DNA of 64,000 bases, from assembly GCF_000247815.1 (NCBI RefSeq), contig NC_021686.1:155929-219928 (forward strand). Reading direction: 5' to 3'. Of this stretch, positions 29,201 to 44,200 are shown in pieces. Below the pieces are notes generated by a model. The model was not told the DNA's origin and did no database searches. It saw nothing but the letters and a program-made list of their open reading frames with translations. Origin of the DNA: Ficedula albicollis. Lineage: Eukaryota; Chordata; Aves; Passeriformes; Muscicapidae. The translations under genes were made by a program, and so were the position numbers. Numbering within the stretch: the first letter of the stretch is position 1; every line of letters begins with the position of its first letter.

Positions 29201-32200
29201 ATGTACTCATGGCAAAAATGTGGAAATGAAAGCAAGAAGTATTTGGAATAATTCTATGAATGTTCTACTGGGTTTGTAATTTCTCAAAGGATTCACTTCT
29301 GATAAATGATGTTGGGTTTTTTTGTTAACAGGAAAGCACTTTTTGGTTGCACTTCTCTGCGTCTGGACACTTACAGAATAAGCTGCTGAGGGAGGAATCT
29401 GTGGAGTCGTTGGGGTACCACTGGGGATCATGGGTGGGAGACGCAATCCAGTTCTGCTGAGGACTACTGGATGGGGATGGAAGACTTCTGGAGCTGTCAC
29501 TGCCATTCAGCTTTGCAGGAGAGAGAGAAACACCTTCACCTGTAAGCCAATGTCAGGGATCACAAATTCAGTCAATGTGGTAAAGTTACAGGACGCTGCA
29601 CCAACTTTTGTTTAGAAAGGAAAGAAACCCCAAACAACAACAATAAACCTCCTGCCCCATATTTGCTAGAAAATAAAGACCAGGCACAGAAATTTATTTC
29701 CAACATATATTTGGAAACAAACAAACAAACAACAAACCCAAAAAAACTTCATAAGCCAAGAACTGCTTTCTGGAAAAGTTTCTGTTGCTATGCAAGATGT
29801 CAAGGATTTTTTTTTTCAAGTTGATAGGGAGACTTCAGCTAATTGCAGACTTACTGTACTGGCCAGAGCTGATAGCTATTTCAATGATGGAATCACTGAT
29901 CTGAGTGGCAGGTTCCCCTTGGGAAAGCACATCTTCAGGTGGTCCAGGCAGGGAAATATCCAAAAGAGCAGAAACATTGGGAGGAGAGAGCCGAGTACTG
30001 GAACCTTCTGATGAGGGAAGTGGAGGGGTGGACAGACCATTCTGGAGAGGAGTCTTGGCAAGTTCTGGCAGAGAAAGGACTGATGTGCCCTGTCACAAGA
30101 AACAGAATTAATTGTCCATAAATTTATTAAGAACTCGGAAAACTAAAAAGCAACACTTTGGCTCTTAAATATCAGATTAAAACCAGACTTTTAAGGGAAA
30201 AAAATCCAGTAGATAATATGCCTAGATTAGAGGAATATACTATTTATATAATAAATCTGTATTATTTTAATGAAAAGTACCTGTCAGCATATATATTCAG
30301 CCCATACCCTGCCAAATTATCTGAAAAAATATGAATCTGTAACATTCCAGAGAATATTTAAAACAGCCTACATAACAGAACAAGCATAATCTTAAAATTA
30401 ACATAATTTTGAGAAATTGGCAATATAGTTCCAAATAGATATGTGTTAATTTGCCTTAATATAGGCAAAAACCCTTTAAATGATGGAAGAGTATACAGAT
30501 GCTTTAAACTGGTAACTCACATTTATTCAGTTTTTACAGGCAGACTTCCCAAAATTCAACTGATCTTTAAGGAGTCTCATTACCAGTAGCTCATTGTAGA
30601 ACTGTAACATTTTTTCTGATGTAGTGTATACACAGCTGTCCTAAGAGCAAGAACCAGAACCCAAGGCCCCATTACCACAAGAAATGCCTCATAGGTTCAT
30701 GTCCTAACATCTGTCCCATAAAAAAATCTTAATCTCCCTTATGCTCTCCAATCAAACTAATTTGACCTTTTTCACATGCAGGCATCACAGGGAGCACGGA
30801 AAGTGCTTCCACTGAAGAAAAGAAGAGCCTGTATTCTGAGACTTAAAAATCCAGCACCAGGTCCTGGATCCCACTGGAGAAAGAGTCTGGGGACATGATG
30901 ACAACACTCTTACAATTTAAGTGCCATCAGTTACTCTTAAGTATTTCTCTGTCCTACTGGATACAGCACAATGAACAGTGAATCTCTGGAAAGGATCCTG
31001 ACATTACAATGACACTTTCAGTCCTAATACTCCTCCTATAGTGATGTGGATGCAGCAGGACTGTGAACTGCTGAAATCTGTCCTCGTGATGTCTAAAATA
31101 CACACACAGATACAGCAGAGTGTTTATAAACTCCTCCACTCTACAAAGAGATATGTAAAATTTGTCCTTCACAGGTCATTATGATCACTTTGATTTTAGA
31201 GAATGGCACACACAATTTAAGCAGCTTTCCTAAATTTCTTTCAGTTTCTTCAGATACTAGGGATGTCATTTCCATCAGACAGTACCGGTGGTGCACAATT
31301 ACCCGGGAGCACAGAGTTTTAACTAGCAATCCCAGAGGTATTCCCACAGAACATTTCCACTCCGGAGCACTGCTGAGCAGCGCAGAGCACACTGTACCTG
31401 GAAGCCATCCTGCTGGGGCCGGGCGGGCAGGCTGATGTAGGGCACCCGGCAGGCCGGGCCGGAGCGCTGCAAGCACAACAGAAACCAGTGAGCGGCAGCC
31501 GGGAGGGAACAGACAAAGGCCTAGCACCACTTATCCATGCTCTTCACACATCTCATGTTGTTCAACATCAACTCCCTGAGAACATGACGTGGACCGACAC
31601 GGACTAACATGTATCTGGGTCTCAATGAAAGAAACAGCAAGGAGAATTTACAGTTTCCATTCCAAATACTATCCCAAAAAGACCACGTTTTGCACCAAAT
31701 CCCCTCCTGAATTTCTGAAATTCCATAATTTCTTTTCAAACCAGGTTTCTGGACAGCCAAGTTCAATGCTTAACCCACTGCAAACCATTTTACTGGATGG
31801 AAATTCATTCAATGAGATGATGACTTGATCCCTCAACCCCAAATACACACTACACAACACAGACAGGGTCTGCCACGACAGCAGAGTCTAACAGCAAGCC
31901 CCAGGAAAAAGGTTTCTGAGGAGTCATGATAATACAGCTTTTTTATATGATGAAAGAGCAGGATAGTTCAGCACTTGAAAAAAGCTCATTTACGAGCCTC
32001 TGACCTCCACAGTGGTGCTGGAGCCTCCGTTCTGATGTGCCACTGCTGGCTCCTGACCTGTCACCACCGTGGGCACTGCATCTGGTGACAATGGAGACAC
32101 ATCTGGCAAACCATCTGCATCCAGGACAGGCATGGGACTACCAGGGATAATGCCAGCGCTTTTTGCTGCCAAGTCAATAGCACCTTGGGTGAAACAGAAA

Positions 32201-35200
32201 ACCAAAAAAACATATTACAAGCTTCTTCTTTACTTTGTTATGGTTCTCTAAAAGATGATTTTTTTAAACTTACCCGGAGTCAAAACTCAACCCATGTAAA
32301 AAAGCAGCAATGGTAACGATCTGATCATCTGGGTCAGCTGCTTCTCTGCACCAAGGGTAACATTGCTTTTAGCTGAAACGTTTAACTCTTCTGCCCTGTT
32401 CCAACCTCTTATTAGATATATCAAAATAGCTGAGAAACATCCCAGTTCCCCTCCCATCCTTTTCTTCTATTTTTTTTCTTTTTTGTCCTCCAAATTGGTA
32501 AGTATTTCATTATGCAATTTCCAGAAATTTCCTATGGGTTACTAGAGGAGCTCTAGAAACAATAGAGCCTTATATTGTTATCTTGCCCCTGGCAGCCATG
32601 CAGACTCAATGCAAAAAATATAAGTTGTTGTAAGGGTCAACTTCACCCAGATCTTTTAAAATCCACTACAAACATCTGAATGTCTTCTCATCTCAAAAGA
32701 ATCCTCTAGGTAAAACACAGATGCAATCACTGTTTTCACCTCAATAATTGTACTAATTATGGAACCCACACTGCTGTGAGACAGTATCTGCCTGGAGGAC
32801 ACCAGCATGGCTTCTACTGCAGAATTCAGAATGACTTACTAGACAGATGGTTGGTGGCCTGTGTTGGAAGAACTTTGGGCACAATTGGACGAGAAACAGC
32901 AGCTTTAGTCAGTGAGGACTGGATTGGCCGAAATGAACCTCTCCCTGGGGGGAAGCATTAATACCTTTCAGGCAAATGAAATCTAACACTTTAAAGCAGA
33001 ACACAACACAGTTCAATAGAATAATAAATAAATAATAAAATAAATTCCATACAGCAGAAAGCTGCTGGAATGCAAGTAGTGGAGCTGATGGAATAGAGCT
33101 AAAATAGTGACTGAGCTAAGCAGTGTCTTGCCACGGACTCAACAGCAAGTGTTGCTGAGCTACTGGAACTGCTCTCCTACTGTCAGTGAAGACAAGCCTC
33201 CAGGTCTCAATGCTGGCTTTCATGGGGGATCACCTGTATTACCACTGTACTCAAGCTGTATCAGACAGTATCCCAGGTACTAGAGAAAGTCCAATATAAA
33301 ATCTAGACAAATTATTACATCCTACAGAACAAAATTTCCTATCTAAGTATCTTATTCCAAATTTTGTCTCCCTGTTGAGAACTCCTTGCTTTTCTGTGAT
33401 TTCAGTCTCAGAAAATTGAAGAAAAAATTTTTATCAAAAGCATGACTTGCTTAACAATGATCCAGAGAAGCAATCCCATCATTCTGCAGGCTGGTGACAC
33501 TGTCATTTTGAAAGAGTATTTTCTTCTTTTTAGAAATTACTTCTTTATGCAGTTTTAAGGGACACTTTTCAGTTTATACAAGTACTAGACTCACCTGTAA
33601 TGGATGAGTTGGATAAGATAGAAAAGGAACAGACATGCTGGGATGGATTTCCAGATGGCCTGGGGAGCAGTGTTCTCTATGTGAGAGAAACAATAAACCA
33701 GAACAGATTTAGACACAGACAGGGGGTAACACTCATTGTATAAGTTGCAGGAGTTCACGAGACCTTCCAGAATAAGCAGAATACTTCTGTGACATTACTA
33801 TCACGCACCAGACACAGCAATGGGATCAGTGTGCTCTTGAGAAAAAAAGCTACAGGCAGGAATGACGTGTTTTCTCTGTAAATTACTAAAGGAAAGTATT
33901 TCCACATGGAAAATTCTCAGAGAAATACTGATTAGAACTATAATCCTCTCTGATTATACTTGCAGTGGTTTTCAAATCTCTCTCAGAATTACAGCAGTGA
34001 TCTTAAACTTGGGACCTAGTCTGTGTACTACAACTGATCTTCCCTCAAAATTCACCAAGTGTGGATGAGTCAGATAGCTGTGTGTGCTTGGGAGCTCTTA
34101 AAAAACATCAAATTGCCCAGATCTGAAGATCCCAGGATCAAAAAATAGTCCAGGGGATAATTTCTGTGTCCCCATCTCTTATACAAAACAGAAGAGAAAA
34201 AAATGGTATAGTGACAATTGGGAACTTTCTTTTCCTCAGTAGGTTACTATTATTTATGCTTCAGATTTCTTTTTTCCCACCTGCCCCTGGTGTCCCAGTG
34301 ACATATACCTTTTCCCAGGGTTGTCAGAGCAGTCTGAAGGAGGGTAATGCCTGTCTGTCACCAAAGTACCACAACAACAGGCCACTTCTTCCATACATCT
34401 CTTTCCAAGCCTCATTTTTTTCCCCAGGAATCATTGTCCTTTCAAAGTGTTATGACTTATTTCACTACAGAGACTTAATATCCACCACAGTTTAACATCC
34501 ACTACTGAGCAGGAAAAGGATATAAAGGAAGATTTTGTTGTTACGAGGGCTGCCAGCAACACCGACAGCACAGGAACACACAGCCTATGCCTCAGGGCCA
34601 GATGGCCCAGGCAGCAGAACCTTCTTCCAGGTTCCAGAAGCCTCTTCCAGTGGCTTTTTTACTTTTCCAAACTACCTTAGGCACTGGACTTCCACTGTTG
34701 TTGATATTCTTCATACAGGGAAGGTAACATGGCTAGTTACACTAGTGACTCAAGTGTTTGTTCCTTCATAATTTCAGCTTCACCTTCCCCGTGGATGCAC
34801 GAGGGAAATTCCATTTTTTGTTTGTTATGAGAAAATCACTACAGCCTTACTGATACTCAGGGAGCAAAACAGGCATTTATTCTTTGCTCTGACCTGTACT
34901 ACCAGCGGCTTCCGCAAGTGCCTGTTCCGTAACTTCCTGGGCTTCGGCAGGAAGAAGTCCGACTGCATCTGGACAACAACAGGAAATGCATTACAAGTAT
35001 TTTAAGCATCTAGACACAGAATAAATTATATCCCCCAAATTCTTATTTTCAATACAAATTAAGTAAGAGTTAACTAAAATACTGTGTTTTGTTTCAGACA
35101 GCACAATATCCTTTCTGCTGGAGTCAAAATATTTTCCACCAAGAATGTATTTTTTCTTCTTTTTTTATGGAGATAAAGCTTTGTCCCGAAAAAGACATTT

Positions 35201-38200
35201 CATTACCAGCTACTTCAGCTTCCTACAAAATTCTTACTGAGATTATGTACATAAAAATTAGAATTTGACTTAAATACAGAATGAGGCTGTGTTACATTAG
35301 CTACACATGAGAAGGGGATCAGTTTTTGCAAACTCTGGCACATAAATTGCTGGAACAATTAAATTAGACAGCAAATCAGTGTCATCGGGCTGTGCGAGGG
35401 CATTCTGGTTTGAATTACCTGAATTACATGAGCAGGTAGTGTCAGTTCAAAGTACAGATACATAGTCAAAACCTGACCCATCTCAGTTAATACAATGTTA
35501 AGAAGCACTGCTTCACAAGGCAGCCCATACTTTCTGATGAACTCAGAATCCCTGAGATAGCTCCTGGAAGCTGGCTGATGCACACCATGCTGCATTTTCT
35601 GCTTAGCAATCTCACTCACACTGATGGTGTCCAGGTGCTGCCGGAAGGTCAGCTCTGCTTCCTTGCTGGGCAGGAACAGCTTCCCGTGGCGGCTGTTGGG
35701 GGGCAGGGTGGTAGGGACTGCAAACAGCCCACTGTCGGCCTCAGTGCTCCCAGAACTTGAAGGACTAGCCACCAAGAGAGGTCTAGGGAGATTTCTCAAA
35801 CCTAGAAGATTTTAACAGCAATTTAAATGAAATGAAGTGGAAACAAAAAGAAAGTAACTGTTCAGTAGCTGAAAGATCAGAGCGCTGGAACTTAAGGATT
35901 CTGGCTCTGTCACCAGCTGTTTTCAAAATCAGGAATCTCTCCATATTTCAGTTGTTCCACCTGAAAACTGTCAGTATTTACCTCCTATGGATACCACTAA
36001 TATTCACTTGCTTCGAAATTCTTGGAAGTAGGGGATTAAATGTAATTTTACACTACTTAAGAAACTAGAATTAAAGCCCCGTTTTCAGTCCCACATAGAC
36101 CGTGACAATCAGTTTATTTGTTCAGCTAGTAGGCATACCTGGGGGCCCATCCCAGTAAACAAACTATATCCACCATTTCTTATGTAGGGGAAGACAATAC
36201 AAGCACAGAGCCATTTTACAGCATTTATGATTTATTTACACTCCCCACCCCTGCTTTCCCTACAGTAATTTGAAATGCAACCTCAATAAAATCAATCTGA
36301 TGATGGAGTGGAGAGGAATTTACCAGAAGACCTTCGCAAAGACGGACTGTCTTCCAAGTACATTTGGCCCAATGAAAGAATGGTAGCTTGTCTGAGTAAA
36401 ACTTCTCCATTTATGTTTAAAAAAAATATGGTAGGATTTCCCTCTGCACGCAGCCAGCTTGGATGAAAGCCAGCATTGTCAGCCTGTCACTCTGAGGTAC
36501 TCAAGATGTGCCTCTCTCCACAGAGGTGCTCTACAGCACCAGTTAACCCAGTTAGCCTGCTCCTGGGTTCACTGCTTCTCAGAGCAGAGGTGTGAAAAGG
36601 ACTACCTAAGAATCACAACTGGTCCCAGTAACCCCAACATAATCACAAACTTTCCTGAAATCATAAACATGGTGGCAAATGCAACTGGGTTGAAGCACAA
36701 AACCAAAATTCTTGGCCTGCATGACTGGGGCTCACAGGTTACAGCAGCTGTACCTCCTATTAAAGAAAAGGCAATTTATAATCATTCTCTATCTAATAAT
36801 CATAGAATCACATGACTGGTTTGGGTAGGAAGGGATCTTCATCTCATTCCACCCTCTGCCATGGGCAGGGACACCTTCACTATCTCAGGTTGCTTCAAGC
36901 CCACTATCTCAGGTTGCTGGTTGGAAGGGATCTTCATCTCATTCCACCCTCTGCCATGGGCAGGGACACCTTCACTATCTCAGGTTGCTCCAAGCCCCAT
37001 CCAACCTGGCCTTGAACACTCTTAGGGATCCAGGAGCAGACAAAACTTCTCTGGGCAACATGTGCCAGGGCCTCACTGCCCTCGCAGGGAAGAATTTCTT
37101 CCTAAGGTTTAATCTAAACCTATAGTGGCAGGATGGCACAGAAAATTTTCAGTAATTATTGATCCATTATTTTACCCTTGGAATTTACTTGTCTGTTTTG
37201 TAGGCTGATACTCTCTTGAGATCTCACACCCTGTACCAGTCAGCATGAGCTAGTTCAGGCTGGGAAGGGGTTGATTTTCTTCAGTGGCAGTTTTGGATTT
37301 GTATTGCTAACAGTGCTCCTAACTGAGGGATGCTTTAGCTACTCCTGAGCAGGACTTACACTGGTCAAGGCCTTTGCTGCTCCTTGCCCACACTGCCAGA
37401 CAGGGGGCTGGGGATGCACATGGGACTGGGAGGGAACACAGCCAGGACAGCTGACCTCAGCTGACCACAGTGATATCCCATACTATGAGGGATCATGCTT
37501 AGCATGCAGAGCAGGGAGAAGGACGAAGGGGTGGACATTCAGAGTGAGGGCGTTTGCCATCCCAAGTTACTGTTACATCTGATGAAGCCCTGCAGTCTTG
37601 AGGATGCTTGAACACCTGCCTGCCCAGGGGAAGCAGGGAATGAATTCCTTGTTCTGCTTTGCATGCATGGCATTTGCTTTCCCTAATAAACTTTTTATTT
37701 TAAACCATGAGTTCTCTCACTTTTCCAGTTTTCCCCCATCCCACCAGAGGGAAGTGACTGAACAGCTGCATGGGACTGAGCTGCTGGCTGGGTTAAACCA
37801 TGACACAGCTCCAAAGAGCACAAGCATCCTCTCTAAGAGCAACTAAGCAGAGTTCTTCTGGACTGTGAGCTGCATTATTGATGTGCATTATTATTCAAGA
37901 TTCAAGGCAACACTTGACTTAGGACAATTCTACAGCAAATTAACACACACCAATGTTCTCAGACAGTCAAGTTCCTAAGAGTAAGAGCACTCCTCCTTCC
38001 AGTGTTCCATCACTGGGGAGCTCTCATCATGGTGTGAGGTATTAATAAGCTGATTTTGTCAAGTGGATTTTTAGGAACACTCACCTGAGGAGCTGGAAGC
38101 AGCACCAGGAGAAAAGGTCCGGCTGCGAAGGGCAGAGTGGCTCCGCGCGCAGCCCGGGCTCCGGGCGCCGACGGCGATCGCCTTTCCCGGGGGAGTCAGG

Positions 38201-41200
38201 GACTGCTCCTCCTGAGCAGCCTTGATAGGAGACGTGCCGATGGAGCTCACCTCGGGCGTCTGAAAGGCACACTACATCAACACTGTGTGCTGTACAACAA
38301 ACGCATCGTGAAACTCACTGTACTTAGGAAGCCATAAAATTAAAATCTGATATACTACAATACCTTAAAGTACTCTAAGCAATACCTCCTAGAGGGGGTG
38401 AGGGGCAGCTGAAATTACCTTCCTGCCCATTTAGCAGTGTTGGATGTCACCAATTCAATATATTAGTTTATGTTACAATTGAGTTAACACTCAACAAACT
38501 TCACACAATGTGTTGGATCACCGTGGGAGAGAATGAAAGAGAAAAAAAAGCTGTTGGTTTTAATTCAGTGCAAAACTATTTTTCATAAGCTCCATCCAGA
38601 GGGTTGCTGTGGTGAGACATACATCTGGACAAAACCATTTTAATTCTCTCTTAATTCTAATCAAGTAAAGTCTTGAATTTTTTCCTTTCCCTTCTCTTTC
38701 ACACTGTTACACAGCACTGAGAAGAGACACATGCACTTCAACAATTTTCCAGGCTTATCCAGTTGTTTCATTAAGTTGTTTACACTGTTTTGTAGAAAGC
38801 CCTCCCTTTTTAAGGAATCTGTGTGCAATCACAGGCTTAAAATTATACCCCTTGCTCAACTGCAATGCCACTTCAGAGTTTGTTTTATGCTGATGATTTT
38901 CATTTAAGGAATGAACCACAGCAGAGCTGGCTGCTTTGGTTGTTACAGATTATCTGGAGAAAGCAGCAGGCATGCACACAATCAATCCTTCCTCTCAAAA
39001 TACCCTGTGGCAAAAATATCATGTTTCCTGTCATTATTTGATGAAATGCAACTTTTAAGACATCTACAGTGCTTTCAGTGAGGCAGTAAATATCTTCCTG
39101 GCCTTTGCAGTATCAGTGCCACAATGTTCACGCTGCAAGGAGAGTATGTTTTTCTGAAATACAGTGAGAATGTATGGTATTTGAAAAATGAAAGGTTTTG
39201 TTCCTTCTTTTTGCTGGAATGTACAATATTGTACATATCCTTAAAGAGCTCCTTTATTGTTCAGTAGTACTATGCTACTTTAAGACAGCCAAGAGAGTGA
39301 AAGAGACAGGAAAACACACGTAAATCCTAACTGCTGGATTCTCTCCCTCTTCAATTCCTCTCCCCACAAGTGTCAAGGATGTCCTTCTTTATAGTTTGTG
39401 CATATCATGCCTAGCTGTCACCTGTGTCACCAGAAGTAGGTGCCAAAGAAGAGACAGTATCCCACATCTGTGAGATGTCAGACCAAAAGCCTTTGCAGCT
39501 CAAACAAAGTCTGTATCTGGAGCTGCATCTGAACAAAGATGGGTTTAAATTTATAAAATCCTTCATTCCATATCTGTAGTATCAGAATCAAAAGGAACTT
39601 GGAGGGGGACTAAATCACCAACAAACAAGGATCAGAGAACTCAGTGCTTGGGGACAGTGATACATTTGCATCCTGGCTGGAACAGAATCTTTAGCTCATC
39701 CTATCTACCTTAGGCATTTGAACAGATCTGCTGAACTCTGTAAAAGATGTTTCACTTGGTTTCAGTTGGCTGCACCAGGTGCAATTGGCTGTCCAGGTAT
39801 CACTGGAGCAAATCTTAAATACCTGTTACAGAGCACAAGAAGGAAAGCAAGTTCATTCCCTAAGGTCTGCCTAAGGAGGAAGGTACTTTTCTGGGACTGT
39901 TAAACAACTGTCCTGGAGTCTGGGAACTTTCACACAAATCAATTGTGGCAGGCACAGTTCTATTGACTCTGCTATTCTGAAGAAATATATTCTTTTCACT
40001 CTCACACTGTGTAATTTGAACTACCTAAACATTGAAAATCAATGCAGTTTTCATGTGGAATATTAATCTCATTCAGAATCCATTTCCCAGAAAAGGCTGG
40101 ATTAGAGGATCTTCCAAGGCCCCTTTCAACCTGGACTATTCTAAGATTCCGTGAATCTGAGAGAGAACAGAAGGCATCTCACCTCACAACTGATCTTTTG
40201 AGTAGTCCCATTAAATGTTCACTGAAACACCAATGAGACTCATAGCAAGCCAGAAGCTAAAAGGCAGTGTAAAAACCATATTGGAGCAAAGTCCACCCAT
40301 TAGCCAGCTGTCTTGTGCTGTGGTTTTTGTACAACTTAAACACAGGAATCTCCAAAGCTCTTGACATGGCTGGTTACTCATTTATTGTGAAGTTACAACT
40401 GGGCAATTATTCCTCAAATGAAACTAGAGTTTAGTATCTGCAGCATGAACAAGAGCTACTTACTGGTTTGGGATTGACTTCAGTAGAGATGAGTTTCAGA
40501 AGGCAATTCAAGAGTCTCTGCTTGTGAAAGGTAGGACATACAGGGACAGCACTTGATTCAGATGTTTGCTCTCTAGCATCCTGGGTTTCTGGCTCCAAGA
40601 CAGCCAACCAGTCATACTCCAGCTGCAGCTTGTTCGGTTTGCCCATCATGAGGTAGACTTCAGCCAGCGTCAGGCTCTCGGAGGTTCGCAGGCTCCATCC
40701 TTCTTCTCGAACTTGTTGGGAGAGCCGACTTGGGTCATCCTTGAGAGACTTTGTACTGGATTGTCCCTGAGGTGGAGGTGGAAACAAGGAGCCCAGCTTC
40801 TCTTGAGAATCCTCCATTACTGCATCTGTGATATCCTTGGTACAAGCATCAAGCTGCTGGCCCTGGCTGTGGCCGGCCTGAGTTTCACATCTGCTGCTGC
40901 CAGGGGAAGCCACACCACCTCTCAGCAGCTGGGAACAGGAGTCAGAGGTCTCTGCACTCCTCCTGCTTGGAAAAGCCACTGGAGAAGCATTACCAGCTGC
41001 TGAAATAGAGTCTTTCCCATGCAGTTTGTCTGTGCAAGAACATTTCTCTGGGACGATTAGGTCCTGGCAGGACTTCATGTACCGTGGGAATGGATCGAGC
41101 AGAGAGAGCTCCTCCACATCAGGGATCTTGCTGCAAGCACACACCATGCTGCATGAGGGAAGCACAGCTGCCTGGTCACTACCCAGGGCCTCCCTGCCCT

Positions 41201-44200
41201 CCACACAGGGGGCCATTGAGCTCAGCTTTTCCTGGTGCCCTCCTGGATCCTGAAGTCCAGAAGGTGGTTTCTGGAGGGAATTAGTGACGCCAAGATTCGA
41301 GGCTGTTCCTTCCACCAGGATGGGCTCTGGGGCACCATCTTCAGTGCTTGCAGAAACTTCAGCTGTAGGCTGTAAGACTCTGCTGGGCTCCGTAGTGCTC
41401 TCTGCCCTTCCCACACCCTTACCTTCCATTCCTCGCAGGTATTTCAGCTGTCCTCTTGCTGTCCCCTGACCACTCTGTATGCCAAGGATTTGGGCAGGGG
41501 GGAGTAAGTGAGAGTCTTTTGTGTTCTGTTTGCATTTGCCTGTTTCCTGCCAATGCACGGTACAGAAGGCCTTGGAGTGGACCACTCTGGCTACCCCAGG
41601 CAGTGGAGTGAGGGTACAGTTCTCCCCTGGAAAGAGATGGAGCATCACTTTCTCCTCTGAGAAGCTGCCTCTTGTTTCTGAGTCTCTGGAGTCCTGAAGT
41701 TGCTGTTCTTCGAGTGTTTTACGCTAAAAAAAATTTGTCAAAGAAGGTAACAGTTGTCTGCCTCTTCCAAAAAAGCACCTGGGAGCCTAATTTACAAGTT
41801 AAAAAATAAAAAAAAAAGTAAAAGAAAACCTAGCTGATTGAGGACATGTTCTCTATTCAGCACAAATAATAGTGAAGACACTATAATCAGGAATTAGGTC
41901 CTTTGTGGTGATAAAGACTGCGGTAAAGACCTGCTACAAGCCCAAAATAAATATCCATTCCAAACAAAATTACTTCTCTCTGTTTCACACACCACTGTAA
42001 TTGTAAAAAAAAAACAAAAAAACACCCCAATCAACGAACCCAAACAAAACCTCCAACACTGCACAGCAAAGCAGCCTCTCATGAGTGCAGCAAACTCCAC
42101 CTCACACTCTCTGACATCCTTCAGAGTTTCAAGTGCTATGCTGCTACTTCTTCCAGGCTCACAAATTAAACAGAAAAGCCTGAATGAAAGGCCCAAGAAG
42201 AAGATAAAACCTACAAGTCAGAAGGTTCAGAACAGAACAGCTGTTAACTCACAAATCCTTCTATTGTATGGATCAGAGGCAGAGACACCCTGAATGCTGT
42301 ACAGCTCAGATAGTGCAGAGATACATTGCAGGTAGCTGCAGCTACCTTGACAAGAAGCTTAAGCCTTCATTAGTGAAAGTGCACAAAGTGCAAAGATCTG
42401 TCCTTAATCTCTCTGCTGAAACTGGAAACAGAATTGTCAGTTATTATCCAGGCTGTATGAGGGTCACCCACTGATAATGAACCAGACTAAGATCACTGTT
42501 TAAGGAAATGAAATAAAAGCAGGAATGTAATTTTTTCTTAACTAGCTTTCAGGGGATCACAACAGAGAAGAGTTGAGGTAAAAGCAGAATACTGTGGAGT
42601 CTCCCACAAATGCTTCCATTAGTGATACTGAGATCTTATCTTTACTAAGCAGGGACTGGTACATTTATGAAGTAGATTCACTTTTCCAATGCAAAACTGA
42701 ACTTGGAACAGGAAGGGAATTGCTTCCAGGACACAGCAAATGGAACAGACTGAGCAGGAAAAGGATACAACCCGCACTTCATGGAGAGCCCACTTCTGCT
42801 TCAGGAATTCAAGGAGGCTGGAGACCTTCCGATGTAACTCCACGATCATCCTGTACGCAAGAGAAGCAAAGCAAGGGAACAGAGAACAACTGTCAGCAGG
42901 AGCTCCAAGTCCTAACCTTGATGCTAGAAGGGGAATTAAGGAATAAACTGGCATTCTATAATGCCAACACAAAGAATACTCCCAAGTGCTAAGAAAAAAA
43001 ACCACAACAAAACCAAGAGCGTATGTTATCCCACAACTTCAAAATCTAAGTTAACTCACAAATGTGGCAACTCACACATTCTAAAAGCCTGTCAGATAAA
43101 CCTGACTGCCATGATTCAAGAAACTATATTTTTCCAGATGGAAGAAGTAGGAAAAGATGGCAGGAGCTAGCTGAACTGCAAAAGTGCAGGCAAGGCACAA
43201 AACCACTACATAAAGTATAAAAAGAAAGAGAAAAAGCAGCACAAAAGACTCTTAAACATTTACTTTTTGAAAGTATTTTATTAAATAAACCTAATGCAGA
43301 GAAGAGCATGGATATTTTTATCATGATCTTTGGTCACTATACTGAAGGGCTGCATTTGAAACAACACTCAACATCATAGAGGCCTCATGTTTGCTGCCCC
43401 AAGTTCTGGACTAGATATAAGTACCAGGATGAACAGCCACTGATGACACTGAACAGCTGCACCAACAACGTTTTGCAAGGGAGAAGCTACAAACATGTTC
43501 CATGTTGCTTTAATCATTGGGTGCAGGTGAAATGTTCAGAGTCTTGATGCAGGCACCTCCGAACAATGTGCATGTTCCCTTCTCTCTGTCTATGGCGCAT
43601 TCGATACAAATTTTAGTAGAACCAAGGCTACTATCTCCATTTTACTTGCCCTCTGCTCTGACATTAAATGGCACAAACTATACTCATCTCCAACGCTAGT
43701 AGCTCCTCCATTACTCAAATCAGAAGATATAAAGAACAATAGTAATATAATTTTCCGATGTGATAACTCATGTTCACAAACCATGCACTCTGATTGGACA
43801 AAGGCTTCAGACTAAGTACACTTAGGCCAACTGCATTATCAAAGATGAACTGCCCAAATGGCAAAGAAAACCCTGAAGAAAGAGGATGGGGCTAGGATGC
43901 TGCTCATCTATTTCCCCATTCTGAGCACCACAATCAGTTCTCCATTACCTAAGCCGTGGGTTCTGGGCAAGACTCTGTACTCGAGCCCATGCATGGTTAT
44001 TCCGTGGCTGCAGTTCCACAGGGACCTTGAGAGGAAGTCGTACTGGCTTTTGATCCTCTTCATCACTCACACCTGAATGGAGATGAAGCACAAAGGGTCA
44101 AAGCAAGGACAACTCATTCACAACATTGTATGCTCAGTTACACACAACACAAAAGATCAGATACCCCTACAGACAACTCGGGCAGCTCAGCTTCATCACT

